Source: Clostridia bacterium (GTDB lineage Bacteria > Bacillota > Clostridia > Christensenellales > UBA1242). From it: a DNA stretch of 34,177 nucleotides. A model generated the notes under the pieces. The model was not told where the DNA came from. It was given only the letters and a program-made list of their open reading frames with translations, and did no database searches. Position 1 is the stretch's first letter. Each line of letters opens with the position of its first letter. Position numbers and translations under genes: made by a program. Positions 7,301-15,038 of the stretch are shown in pieces. The DNA lies in NCBI GenBank assembly GCA_017452165.1, contig JAFTMY010000017.1, forward strand, positions 1-34,177, given 5' to 3'.

Positions 7301-9301
7301 CTAATATATAGAGGTTTGCTCTTGCTTTTTATGAATATAATAAAACCTATGTTGTCTACCACTAGTCCCACCATGTGGGTTTGCATTCAAATGAATAATC
7401 TGATCAAATTGTTTTAGATTATCAGATATTTCATTTATTTCTTTTCCAACAACTGCAGGTATAGGATTTATAGGAAATCCGTTAGGATATAACTTGCCAA
7501 GTTCTTCTATAAACTTAGTAGAAGAGCCACTCCAATCTCCGTTATGCATTGCTAGTAAATGTTTAATAGTTATCACATAAGGATTATTATTGTATTCTTT
7601 AAGTTTCTTTTTATGGGCTTCTTCTTCGGCTGTGCCAATCTTATACCAGGTCATATCGTCGTTTTGACTTATAGTCCAGTTATCGCACCTTATCTTTCTA
7701 CCTGTAAAAGCGAATTGAACTTCTTGTTCGCCACGCTTTCTATCCAATAAAAAAATACAGTCAGCACTTGCCATAAGCCCATTAGTTCCACTAATCTTAG
7801 CAAATGGATCGCCATCTGTATCTCTATCTTTCATTTTATTGGTATGATGAATAAGAATTATTGCAATATGCAACTCATCAGCAAGTTTTTTCAGTGTGGA
7901 TATATCTCTATAATCATGTGCATACATGCTTTCGCCATAGGCTGATGCACTTCGCACTTTTTGAAAGGTATCCACAACTACACATTTTATCTCTGGATTT
8001 CGCTTTATATTTTCAGCAATATATTCCATTAATGTAGGTCTATCTTTGTCAACTTTGTCCATTGGATATATTTCGTAAGATATAAAAAAGTTGGCTGGTG
8101 CAGTTTTGCCTTTCAGCATCATTTTAAGTCTTGATTGAGATAGACTCTCATCATCTTCAAGTGCCATATACCAACAAGCGTGTTTTGATGTAGGTTTATC
8201 TAAAAATTTGTCCCCGTTACTTATAGATAAACAAAGGTTTTGCACAAACCAACTTTTTCCAATCTTTGATGCACCACATATAATGCTTAGTCCTGTAGGG
8301 AATAAATCATTTACTAACCAATTGACAGGTTTTAATGTCATGTTTGTTATTTCCTGTGCCGACTTTAAATCTCTATACGATGTGCATTTGCTGAAAAACT
8401 CGTTTCTTGCTTTTACTATATTCTTTACTAACGACTCCGATGATTTCTTTAACAAATCATTGGGGTCTTTTTCTTTGCCAGATATATTACATATAACATA
8501 TCTGATTCTTTTGGCTTTGAAATATTCCACAAATTCGGTTGTATATCTTGCACCAGTGTCATCGTTGTCTAGGGATAGAATAAACCCCAGATTCGATGTT
8601 TTCTTGCCTTTAAGTGCCTTATCTAACTTTGAAACACCACCACCGCCACATATAGCAATTGCTTTTGAGTTGTATTGTTCAACACTCATCGCACATATCG
8701 GACTTTCAACAATAAATATTGGCTCATTATCTTTATCATTGATTACATTTTCATTGTATATTGGCTCTGCACCAGCATCATTTGTAGGTGGTTTCCAAAA
8801 TCTTTTTTCATTAACATATCGAATTTGTCCATAATTCATTTTGCCATTGTATGGTATTGTTACTGCCTTTTTAACTTTATCATAGCCAAGCCTATGTTTC
8901 TTAATTGTTGTAGGTAACAATCCTCTTTTAATAAAGTAATCCGTTTGATCAATGTCCTTCTCGCAAGTCAGCAGATACTTTTTAATATCAATTTTCTTTT
9001 TGCTTTGCTCTTTGAAATTGAGCCCTAGGTTAAAATCTTCATTAAGCATTTGAACTGCTTGGATTTTATCAACTCCTTTATACATCATAACAAAGTCAAT
9101 AACGCTGCCACTTTTGTCGCACCCAAAACATCTAAATGTATTGTTGTCTTTCAGTATTGATAACGACGGACTCTTTACATCTTGATGATCTGGGAACGGA
9201 CAATGGCATTTGTTATCTCTGTTAAATGTTGCAAGGGAGTAATGCTCAATAACATCCTTTATGGATAAACGATTTTTAACCTCTGTAAAAATGTTCTCCA
9301 T
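7301..9301 (-). CDS. Primase-helicase (DnaG-type CHC2/TOPRIM fused to RepA-like AAA ATPase)
   Basis: A replicative protein of 666 residues. The N-terminus has a CHC2 zinc finger (CHCPFPDH ... FRCFGC, about residues 32-60). A TOPRIM-like region follows (PIFIVESP ... AICGGGG ... ILSLDNDDTG, about 195-250), then a RecA-like helicase with Walker A GASKIGKSW (about 345), Walker B CVVVDTF and an IILIHHTNK sensor. It should make primers and unwind DNA for replication of the excised element. The ATG at 9301 is preferred because AGGAG lies five bases upstream; the GTG two codons earlier overlaps that site. It follows a small HTH gene by eight bases. Confidence 0.9.
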   Translation of the reverse strand: MENIFTEVKNRLSIKDVIEHYSLATFNRDNKCHCPFPDHQDVKSPSLSILKDNNTFRCFGCDKSGSVIDFVMMYKGVDKIQAVQMLNEDFNLGLNFKEQSKKKIDIKKYLLTCEKDIDQTDYFIKRGLLPTTIKKHRLGYDKVKKAVTIPYNGKMNYGQIRYVNEKRFWKPPTNDAGAEPIYNENVINDKDNEPIFIVESPICAMSVEQYNSKAIAICGGGGVSKLDKALKGKKTSNLGFILSLDNDDTGARYTTEFVEYFKAKRIRYVICNISGKEKDPNDLLKKSSESLVKNIVKARNEFFSKCTSYRDLKSAQEITNMTLKPVNWLVNDLFPTGLSIICGASKIGKSWFVQNLCLSISNGDKFLDKPTSKHACWYMALEDDESLSQSRLKMMLKGKTAPANFFISYEIYPMDKVDKDRPTLMEYIAENIKRNPEIKCVVVDTFQKVRSASAYGESMYAHDYRDISTLKKLADELHIAIILIHHTNKMKDRDTDGDPFAKISGTNGLMASADCIFLLDRKRGEQEVQFAFTGRKIRCDNWTISQNDDMTWYKIGTAEEEAHKKKLKEYNNNPYVITIKHLLAMHNGDWSGSSTKFIEELGKLYPNGFPINPIPAVVGKEINEISDNLKQFDQIIHLNANPHGGTSGRQHRFYYIHKKQEQTSIY

Positions 9302-9309
9302 AATCACTC

Positions 9310-9492
9310 CTAGTTATTTTGTTCTTTTATCCACTTTTGCAATAAATCGTAGTGAACAACGATTCTTCCACAAACTCGTTTTGCAGGGTAGAACTCTTTA
9401 TCATTTGCAAGTTTGTAGGCTGATGTCATTCCAATTCCAAGCAACTGAGCCATCTCTTGGATTGAAATACACATTCTTTCTTTTTGCTCCAT
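9310..9492 (-). CDS. Excisionase/MerR-like HTH_17 DNA-binding protein
   Basis: A 60-residue protein with the HTH_17 pattern: ISIQEMAQLLGIGMTSAYKLAND, then VCGRIVVHYDLLQKWIKEQ. AAAGGAGGTG five bases before the ATG at 9492 fixes the start, rather than a longer frame six codons upstream. It sits directly before the primase-helicase (eight-base gap containing that gene's ribosome site), so it may regulate replication or act as a second Xis. Confidence 0.78.
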   Translation of the reverse strand: MEQKERMCISIQEMAQLLGIGMTSAYKLANDKEFYPAKRVCGRIVVHYDLLQKWIKEQNN

Positions 9493-9610
9493 AATCGCAC
9501 CTCCTTTCATATAGTAAGGATAAATAACACAGATTTTTTATGTTATCTCCCTCCATAAATTCCGTAGGGAGGTATTTTGCACAAATTTAGCATAAAATTT
9601 TGCAAAAAAA

Positions 9611-9633
9611 TAAGAAGCACTTATTGCTTCTTA
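9611..9633 (-). terminator. Intrinsic terminator of the 385-residue protein gene
   Basis: TAAGAAGCA/TGCTTCTTA forms a perfect 9-bp stem with a 5-base loop. A7 on the plus strand gives the U-tract on the minus strand. The last codons of the gene lie in the stem. Confidence 0.82.
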
Positions 9634-10778
9634 CTCTTGTTATTGTTTTTAATCGTCATATTTTTAAGAGATTCAGTAGTCTCTTTGTAGGTTTTCATTG
9701 TCTTTGCAAATTCTATAAGCAAATCTTTTTCATCAAGAGACTTGTTAGCTTCTTTATATTTTTCATAATATTCAAAACCAGAAATTAAATCTTTTTCTCT
9801 ACTAATTAAATAATTTGCTAATGCTTTTTCTAATTTCCTTAATTCGTTATTGACAGAACCTCTGTGTTTTGTATCTTTATAATAATCATCAACAATATTA
9901 TAATATTCTTTTAAGGATAATTTTTCTTCAGTTTCTTCAACATTCCAATTGTTTTTGCTAGCTAATTTCATCATATCATCAAGATCATATATCATTCTGG
10001 ATGTCTCTATAACTGATGCATCACAAAAGTATTTATAATGAATCAAAGGGGCAAATTCTTTAAGTTCAGGAATTTGACTGGCGTTACTTAATATCCTTAC
10101 GCTTTCTAATCTAAAGCAGAATTCTTCAAATCCAATATTTCTATATCGCTGTCTTTTATAAATCTGTTCACGATATTGTTTTATTTTAACATCTCTTTTT
10201 GTTTTATTTTTTAACTTTTTATAAAGTTCTCGCTCTATAATTACTTGTTGACCGATACCATTTAGGAATTTTTCTCTCTCAACAGAATTTAATAATCTTT
10301 CATAATCTTTGAATTCATCAACCAAAAGGACACAATAATCATAAGCAAAGTTATCTAACATAAATTTTGCTTTTGCCAAATAATAATTGAAATTATCTAC
10401 ATTTGTTCTTCTAAAAGCTTTCCATTCATCTTTGAAACCATGGATTCTATTTGCAAATTCAAGATATTTTTCTTCATCACCTTTATAAGAAGTGCAGTAT
10501 TCTAGGTTTTCTAAAGCAATATCTCTTAATGCTTCAGCAATTATCTTTCTTTGTTCTTTCAAATCTATTTTTTCAACAACTGTTTTATAAGGTTCTTTTT
10601 TTGCTTTCTCATTTTTTATCATCTCTTGAACATAAATAAGTTGTCTATATTCTGGCAAATTACTTAAAACATCTTTAACTTTATCTCGTAGTTTTTCTTC
10701 TTGTTCTAATAATTCATCCATTTGTTTATTAGAAAATCCAGAGTTAATATCTTCTTGCACAGATTCTTCATTAATCAT
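9621..10778 (-). CDS. Helical protein of unknown function
   Basis: A 385-residue, highly charged, almost wholly alpha-helical soluble protein; not recognised. Residues 1-110 are Glu/Lys-rich and coiled-coil-like (EQEEKLRDKVKDVLSNL ... KIDLKEQRKIIAEAL); residues 290-385 are again helical with a basic tail (NNNKSKKQ). There is no Walker motif, zinc finger or membrane segment. ATAGGAGAAAAAG precedes the ATG, with an extended -10 promoter 21 bases above, so it is its own transcription unit between the replication genes and the defence block. It could be an element-specific regulator, structural protein or defence sensor; no choice can be made from sequence. Confidence 0.6.
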   Translation of the reverse strand: MINEESVQEDINSGFSNKQMDELLEQEEKLRDKVKDVLSNLPEYRQLIYVQEMIKNEKAKKEPYKTVVEKIDLKEQRKIIAEALRDIALENLEYCTSYKGDEEKYLEFANRIHGFKDEWKAFRRTNVDNFNYYLAKAKFMLDNFAYDYCVLLVDEFKDYERLLNSVEREKFLNGIGQQVIIERELYKKLKNKTKRDVKIKQYREQIYKRQRYRNIGFEEFCFRLESVRILSNASQIPELKEFAPLIHYKYFCDASVIETSRMIYDLDDMMKLASKNNWNVEETEEKLSLKEYYNIVDDYYKDTKHRGSVNNELRKLEKALANYLISREKDLISGFEYYEKYKEANKSLDEKDLLIEFAKTMKTYKETTESLKNMTIKNNNKSKKQ

Positions 10779-10798
10779 ACTTTTTCTCCTATAGGATT

Positions 10799-10804
10799 AT
10801 TATA
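10799..10804 (-). promoter_or_regulatory. Extended -10 promoter of the 385-residue protein gene
   Basis: TATG-T-TATAAT on the minus strand, 21 bases before the start codon; no clear -35. Confidence 0.55.
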
Positions 10805-10851
10805 ACATACTTAGATCCAAATAGTGTAGGTTTAATGTCAAATAAATAAAA

Positions 10852-10876
10852 AAGAACGGACTAACAATCCGTTCTT
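10852..10876 (-). terminator. Terminator of the restriction-modification operon
   Basis: AAGAACGGA/TCCGTTCTT form a 9-bp stem with a 7-base loop. An A-tract at 10848-10853 on the plus strand supplies the U-run. The ASCH stop codon overlaps the stem. Confidence 0.85.
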
Positions 10877-11207
10877 ATAAATTTACCCAAATAATTGCAC
10901 CTTGAGGATGCTTATATTTCCTATAAATGTTATATCTTTTAGCATTTGCAATAATCCAAGCATAAGTTCTTTTATAGGGAAGAGTTGTTATTTCTGCAAT
11001 ATTGTGTTTATCTGAGTTGCAAGCATAATCTTCTAACGTTAATTCTTTACAGTCTACGATTTCACAAGAACCTACAACCAAACCACTACCACTTTGTATT
11101 AGTTCTATTTGTCCTCTAATGTTTGTTTTACAACCACGAATTTCCCAGGTCTTTTTACCCTCTAATATATAATCTATCCATGGCTGCTTTATTATCAGTG
11201 CTTTCAT
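10875..11207 (-). CDS. ASCH-domain protein
   Basis: A 110-residue protein starting MKALIIKQPWIDYILEGKKTWEIR, the standard ASCH opening (…IxxPxxxxIxxGxKxxExR), with the PUA-like barrel continued by GLVVGSCEIVDCKEL and ending QGAIIWV. ASCH proteins bind RNA or modified nucleic acid, and some (the YqfB type) hydrolyse N4-acetylcytidine; which applies here is not clear. The methyltransferase stop and this ATG overlap as TAATG, so translation is coupled and the protein is made with the methylase. A role in reading or handling modified cytosine is a reasonable inference, not shown. Confidence 0.85.
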   Translation of the reverse strand: MKALIIKQPWIDYILEGKKTWEIRGCKTNIRGQIELIQSGSGLVVGSCEIVDCKELTLEDYACNSDKHNIAEITTLPYKRTYAWIIANAKRYNIYRKYKHPQGAIIWVNL

Positions 11208-12385
11208 TAGATTAAGCCACCAAGTGTCAACAATATGTTTGCCATGTATTCTATAACTTTCACATTTACTGCATTTCCGAATTGTTTATATGCCTGATGA
11301 TCATTTTTATTACATATAAATGTATCAGGGAAACTTTGCAACCTTGCTGCCTCTCTTGGGGTTAATCTTCTTTTAACTTTTCCAATAATAGGTATTTGAA
11401 CCATTGCAACTAATGCAGGGAATACATTGGGTCTTTTAACTCTTATTCCAGATGGTCTAAATTGTATTAATGCATCCCATATAGAATCACAATCTTTGCC
11501 ACATTGCCATTCTAGTTTTTGTTCTGTCATGGTAAAGCCTTCTAGATTATTCCATTTTTTCAACCAGCCATCTATAAACGCTTTGTTGTTTTCATATAAT
11601 TCACGACTGCGTTTAATAAAGTTCATTTTCCATGATGGATATCCTAGGGATGTATAATCATAATCTTTACCAAATTCGTCTGACCAAATTGGAAAGCCTA
11701 TTACTCTTTCTTTTATTCCTTTAATAAATTCATCCCAGCAAGTTAGGACTTTTTCTTCATGTTCTGAAATGTAATACTTTTCATCAACTTGATTTTCTTC
11801 TATAATGCCAGAGGTTAAGAAGTTTATTTCACTTTTATCTTTATTTGGAACCTCTACATTTATTTCTTTTATTCCTAGAGATTCATGTACTCCAAGTATA
11901 ACAACTCTTTCTCTAAGTTGTGGAATGCCCAATTGATGAGGGCTAATTATAATTGGTTCTTCTGTAATTATATATCCTAGTTCTTTTAAACTATTTTTTA
12001 TTACTTTCCAAGTATTTCCATCATCATGTGAAGCAAGATTTCTTACATTTTCAAGAATAATATAAGGAGTCTTGTGATATTTTAGTATTCTTATGATTTC
12101 AAAGAATAATGTTCCTCTTGTTTCGTCCTCGAATCCTTTTTGATGTCCTGCTTTTGAGAATGCTTGACAAGGAAATCCTGCACAAAGCACTTCATGTTTT
12201 GGAATGTCTTCTTCTTTAACATCTCTAATATTATGATCTGAATCTAAACCATAATTTTCTTTATAGGATTCTATTGCAAACTTGTCAATATCAGAAGCAA
12301 ATACACATTCGCCACCAAGATTTTCTAATGCTTGATGAAAACCACCAATACCAGAAAATAAGTCTATAAATTTAAATTTTGCCAT
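11207..12385 (-). CDS. DNA cytosine-5 methyltransferase (type II)
   Basis: A 392-residue C5 methylase with motifs in the usual order: I FIDLFSGIGGF (AdoMet binding), IV GFPCQAFSKAG with the catalytic Cys, VI ILENVRNL, VIII QLRERVVI, IX RRLTPREAARLQSFPD and X QFGNAVNVKV. The target-recognition region between VIII and IX is about 190 residues, single-specificity size. It follows the endonuclease-like gene by 56 bases that hold a possible promoter of its own, as expected if methylation must come before restriction in a new host. Its 3' end overlaps the ASCH gene by one base. The recognition sequence cannot be read. Confidence 0.95.
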   Translation of the reverse strand: MAKFKFIDLFSGIGGFHQALENLGGECVFASDIDKFAIESYKENYGLDSDHNIRDVKEEDIPKHEVLCAGFPCQAFSKAGHQKGFEDETRGTLFFEIIRILKYHKTPYIILENVRNLASHDDGNTWKVIKNSLKELGYIITEEPIIISPHQLGIPQLRERVVILGVHESLGIKEINVEVPNKDKSEINFLTSGIIEENQVDEKYYISEHEEKVLTCWDEFIKGIKERVIGFPIWSDEFGKDYDYTSLGYPSWKMNFIKRSRELYENNKAFIDGWLKKWNNLEGFTMTEQKLEWQCGKDCDSIWDALIQFRPSGIRVKRPNVFPALVAMVQIPIIGKVKRRLTPREAARLQSFPDTFICNKNDHQAYKQFGNAVNVKVIEYMANILLTLGGLI

Positions 12386-12407
12386 ATCTTTTTCCTTTTT
12401 TTACAAC

Positions 12408-12413
12408 ATTATA
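12408..12413 (-). promoter_or_regulatory. Possible separate promoter for the methyltransferase
   Basis: TATAAT on the minus strand in the 56-base gap between endonuclease and methylase genes; the -35 is weak (CTGGAC at 17 bases). Confidence 0.35.
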
Positions 12414-12441
12414 AGTAAAAATATCAATAAGTCCAGTAAAA

Positions 12442-13104
12442 CTAGAACTTAAATCTAAATATTTTTAATTTATTATTATTTAAATCCAACATTATTTTTG
12501 GATTTCTTGCAACTCCATTTGAGTTTCTAAAATTTGCTTGAAATTTTCCACAAGATTCAATATTCTCTGCATCAACAAAAACAAATACTAGTTCGTTTGG
12601 TTTGAAATTTACTTTCCTTCTTCTTGATGGGGCAGCCCTGTTAATTCTTTCAAGTTCATATTTACTAGTTCCACCTTTCAATTCATCATGCCAACGCTTG
12701 AAAGATTGATTCTCGTCATCATAGTCGCTATCACCAGTGATAATAATAAATCCAACTTGTCCATATTCTTTAATTGCCTCAACAGATTCATTGAAGCCAT
12801 TTGTAGGTATCTTACCATTATCTCTTTTATTTTTATCTATACTATGAGCCTTAAAATCCCAAGGAATAGTTTTAAATCCGTCAAACTCCACATTACCATA
12901 TTTAGGACCAGGAACTTCCATAAAATTATTTTTACCTAATATTCTTTCACACATAAACTGAAAATAAAATCCCGGCCATTCCATTTGTCTCCATTGAGTA
13001 CTGTCATTATCTTTCATATATTGGATAGATTCTTTACCATCCCAAATAGCAGGTAAGCCAGTCTTTAATTTTTGAAAGATTTGATTCATTTCATTTGTAA
13101 ACAT
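12442..13104 (-). CDS. Putative type II restriction endonuclease (PD-(D/E)XK)
   Basis: A 220-residue protein beside a C5 methylase. Asp75 in VEFDG and Asp83-Phe-Lys85 in PWDFKAH form a D-x7-DxK catalytic arrangement; Glu53 or Glu63 could complete the site. A preceding WRQMEWPGFYFQF helix and a basic segment NRAAPSRRRKVNF (DNA contact) fit a type II endonuclease. Start: the ATG at 13104 has AGGGAG six bases upstream; 15 more in-frame codons upstream overlap the previous gene and lack a ribosome site. It starts 10 bases after the helicase gene ends. Family not named with certainty. Confidence 0.7.
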   Translation of the reverse strand: MFTNEMNQIFQKLKTGLPAIWDGKESIQYMKDNDSTQWRQMEWPGFYFQFMCERILGKNNFMEVPGPKYGNVEFDGFKTIPWDFKAHSIDKNKRDNGKIPTNGFNESVEAIKEYGQVGFIIITGDSDYDDENQSFKRWHDELKGGTSKYELERINRAAPSRRRKVNFKPNELVFVFVDAENIESCGKFQANFRNSNGVARNPKIMLDLNNNKLKIFRFKF

Positions 13105-13114
13105 ATTTTTCTCC

Positions 13115-14230
13115 CTAGTTTTTATTTTCATTTTTCGCAAAATACACATAACAGCCTTTTCTTCCTCTTGACATCATGATGTAATAATTATTTCGTAACA
13201 ATTTAGAAAATAAATTATTAAATTTTTCTTTTAGTTGATTGTTTTCAGGTTTGTCCAAATAATCAATGATATTATTTGTGGACTTTCTAAAATCAGTAAC
13301 CATCTTTCCAAAAGAATTCTTTTCTACAATTAAACTTGTAGGTAAATTCATTTCTTGAGCAATGCTTACGATCATCCTATAATGCTTCGCTTCTCTTGGG
13401 TTTGCAACTAACCCATTGCTTGTTAGGGTAGCATCTCCGCCTACAATAACAGCGATGTAATCAACATCAAGTCCTGGAAGCCACCATGTTCCAACCCAGA
13501 GATTTCCATTGTTTTTATTTAGATAATCTTTTTCTCTAATATATGCCATCCATCTACATTCTTCTTTATTTCCCCAATTGGTAAATAATTTAGAGGATGA
13601 ATTGTTTTCATTAGTATAATCTTTTGAATCGTTAGACAATAATCCTGCAACAGCAACCGTTTTATTTGGGTTATCCTTGATTAGTTGTTGAATGCTGTTT
13701 TGAAAAGACTCAAAATCATTAAATGTCTTAAAATCAAACAAAGAATCTTCAATAAATTCCTTTCCGCCTTTCAAGTAGTTCCTAATGTTCTTTTCAGCAA
13801 CTTTTGAGCCATTATATCTAATACTGTCTTCAAGATTAAGACTTATAAAATCACTTCTGGATTCTAATGACTTAAGTTCATTAATAGCATTGTTTGCGTT
13901 AATTACTTGAGATACATCATAGCAAATTATTAGGGTTGCACCACGATCAATCATTTTTGTAATAATTCCTGGTTGATTGTGTTGGGCTTCATCCATTAAA
14001 ATTACATACAAATTACCTTTGGTTTTTGCCACATCTCTTTCTAAAGAAAAAGAATATTCAAAAGAGTTTTGTACTTCAGGATATAAATCTCTATAATATG
14101 CTGTGTTTTGAGCACCAGAAACAAAAATAGGTCTTACCGTTGAGTGTTCTTTTTCATTCAATAATTCAACATATAAGTTAAGAAGTATTGCTGTTTTACC
14201 AGAACCTGCGGCACCAGTAATTCTAATAAC
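13115..14230 (-). pseudogene. C-terminal part of DUF2075 nuclease-helicase, cut off by an in-frame TGA
   Basis: Directly after the TGA at 14231-14233 the same reading frame continues VIRITGAAGSGKTAILLNL (Walker A), then ILMDEAQ (Walker B), and about 370 residues to MSRGRKGCYVYF, the typical end of DUF2075/Schlafen-like DNA/RNA helicases. No frameshift is needed: 23 codons link the stop to the first downstream ATG at 14161. That ATG lies after the Walker A loop and has no ribosome site, so a restart would lack the ATP site. Full length with the N-terminal part would be 616 codons, normal for the family. It is a recent nonsense mutation, a sequencing error, or a readthrough site. Confidence 0.8.
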
Positions 14231-14965
14231 TCATTTGCCGTCCTTAATATTTTTCTTTACTTCTTTTACAATGTTTTCTTGTTCTGGAGTTAATATAAAC
14301 GGAGAGTCTTTTGTTATTATGGATTTCATCGCATCTATAATATCTTTTGATGGCTTATATTCTGCATTTTTCAATTCTTCAATAAGATTATCATTACCAT
14401 CCAGAATATCGTTTCTTATTACAACTAAAATATCATCAATTTTATTAGTTATTAGTGATTTTTTTGTTTCAATTCTTGGATTACTTTCTTGAATAATCTG
14501 CAAACCTTTAATACCACAATTTCTAATATATACAAAAGACTTAACATCATAATCAAAGCCAACATCTGTATAATCTTTAAAAGAAAGATGATGTCTACCT
14601 ACTTGAATTTGAGGGTGTAGTTCTTTACCTTCTTCTCGATATTCAGAAAATGATAGTTTCTCTATATATTGATCATTCCATTGTTTTGATTCTATAATGA
14701 ATGCTTTTTTGACTTTATTTGTGTCATATCCACAAATAATCAAATCAATTCCCATTCCACCAGTAGGCAGACTATATTCAACGCCTACAATAACATTATC
14801 TGGCAAAGATAAAAAGACTGAGGATTGTTTCAAATCATTAATTAAAGTTTGCCAAGATTGAACTTGTGAAAGTTCTGCAGTAGGATATGTATTTATTAAT
14901 TCTTGCAATATTGAGTCTGTTGATTGTTCTATAAATGCTTTTTTTGTAGATAAAAAACCTAACAT
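14231..14965 (-). CDS. N-terminal nuclease-like part of DUF2075 protein, truncated
   Basis: 244 residues matching the N-terminal region that precedes the helicase in DUF2075 proteins: SW-containing start (LSQVQSWQTLINDL), VGVEYSLPTGGMGIDLIICGYD and FIIESKQW. Asp in IDLIIC and Glu-Ser-Lys form a PD-(D/E)XK-like nuclease site. It ends LTPEQENIVKEVKKNIKDGK, the helicase Q-motif region, then TGA; the helicase itself continues in frame after the stop. RBS TAGGAGAAATTT precedes the ATG, with an extended -10 promoter above. Without readthrough this would be a nuclease domain with no motor. Confidence 0.75.
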   Translation of the reverse strand: MLGFLSTKKAFIEQSTDSILQELINTYPTAELSQVQSWQTLINDLKQSSVFLSLPDNVIVGVEYSLPTGGMGIDLIICGYDTNKVKKAFIIESKQWNDQYIEKLSFSEYREEGKELHPQIQVGRHHLSFKDYTDVGFDYDVKSFVYIRNCGIKGLQIIQESNPRIETKKSLITNKIDDILVVIRNDILDGNDNLIEELKNAEYKPSKDIIDAMKSIITKDSPFILTPEQENIVKEVKKNIKDGK

Positions 14966-14984
14966 AAATTTCTCCTATGTAAAA

Positions 14985-14993
14985 ATTATAGCA
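14985..14993 (-). promoter_or_regulatory. Extended -10 promoter of the DUF2075 gene
   Basis: TATG-C-TATAAT on the minus strand, 19 bases before the ATG. It lies in the 73-base gap after the PHP-ATPase gene, where no strong terminator is seen, so the downstream genes may be read from both promoters. Confidence 0.55.
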
Positions 14994-15038
14994 TAGTCAA
15001 ATTAAATTCGTTTCCTTTTTTAAAAAGTTTTTAAAATT

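Noticed and set aside
14161..14236. Frameshift, or TGA read as tryptophan, in the DUF2075 gene
   Set aside because: The two parts are in the same frame, so no frameshift is needed. TGG is used for Trp throughout, no other gene has an internal TGA, and TGA ends potB, so general reassignment is not supported.
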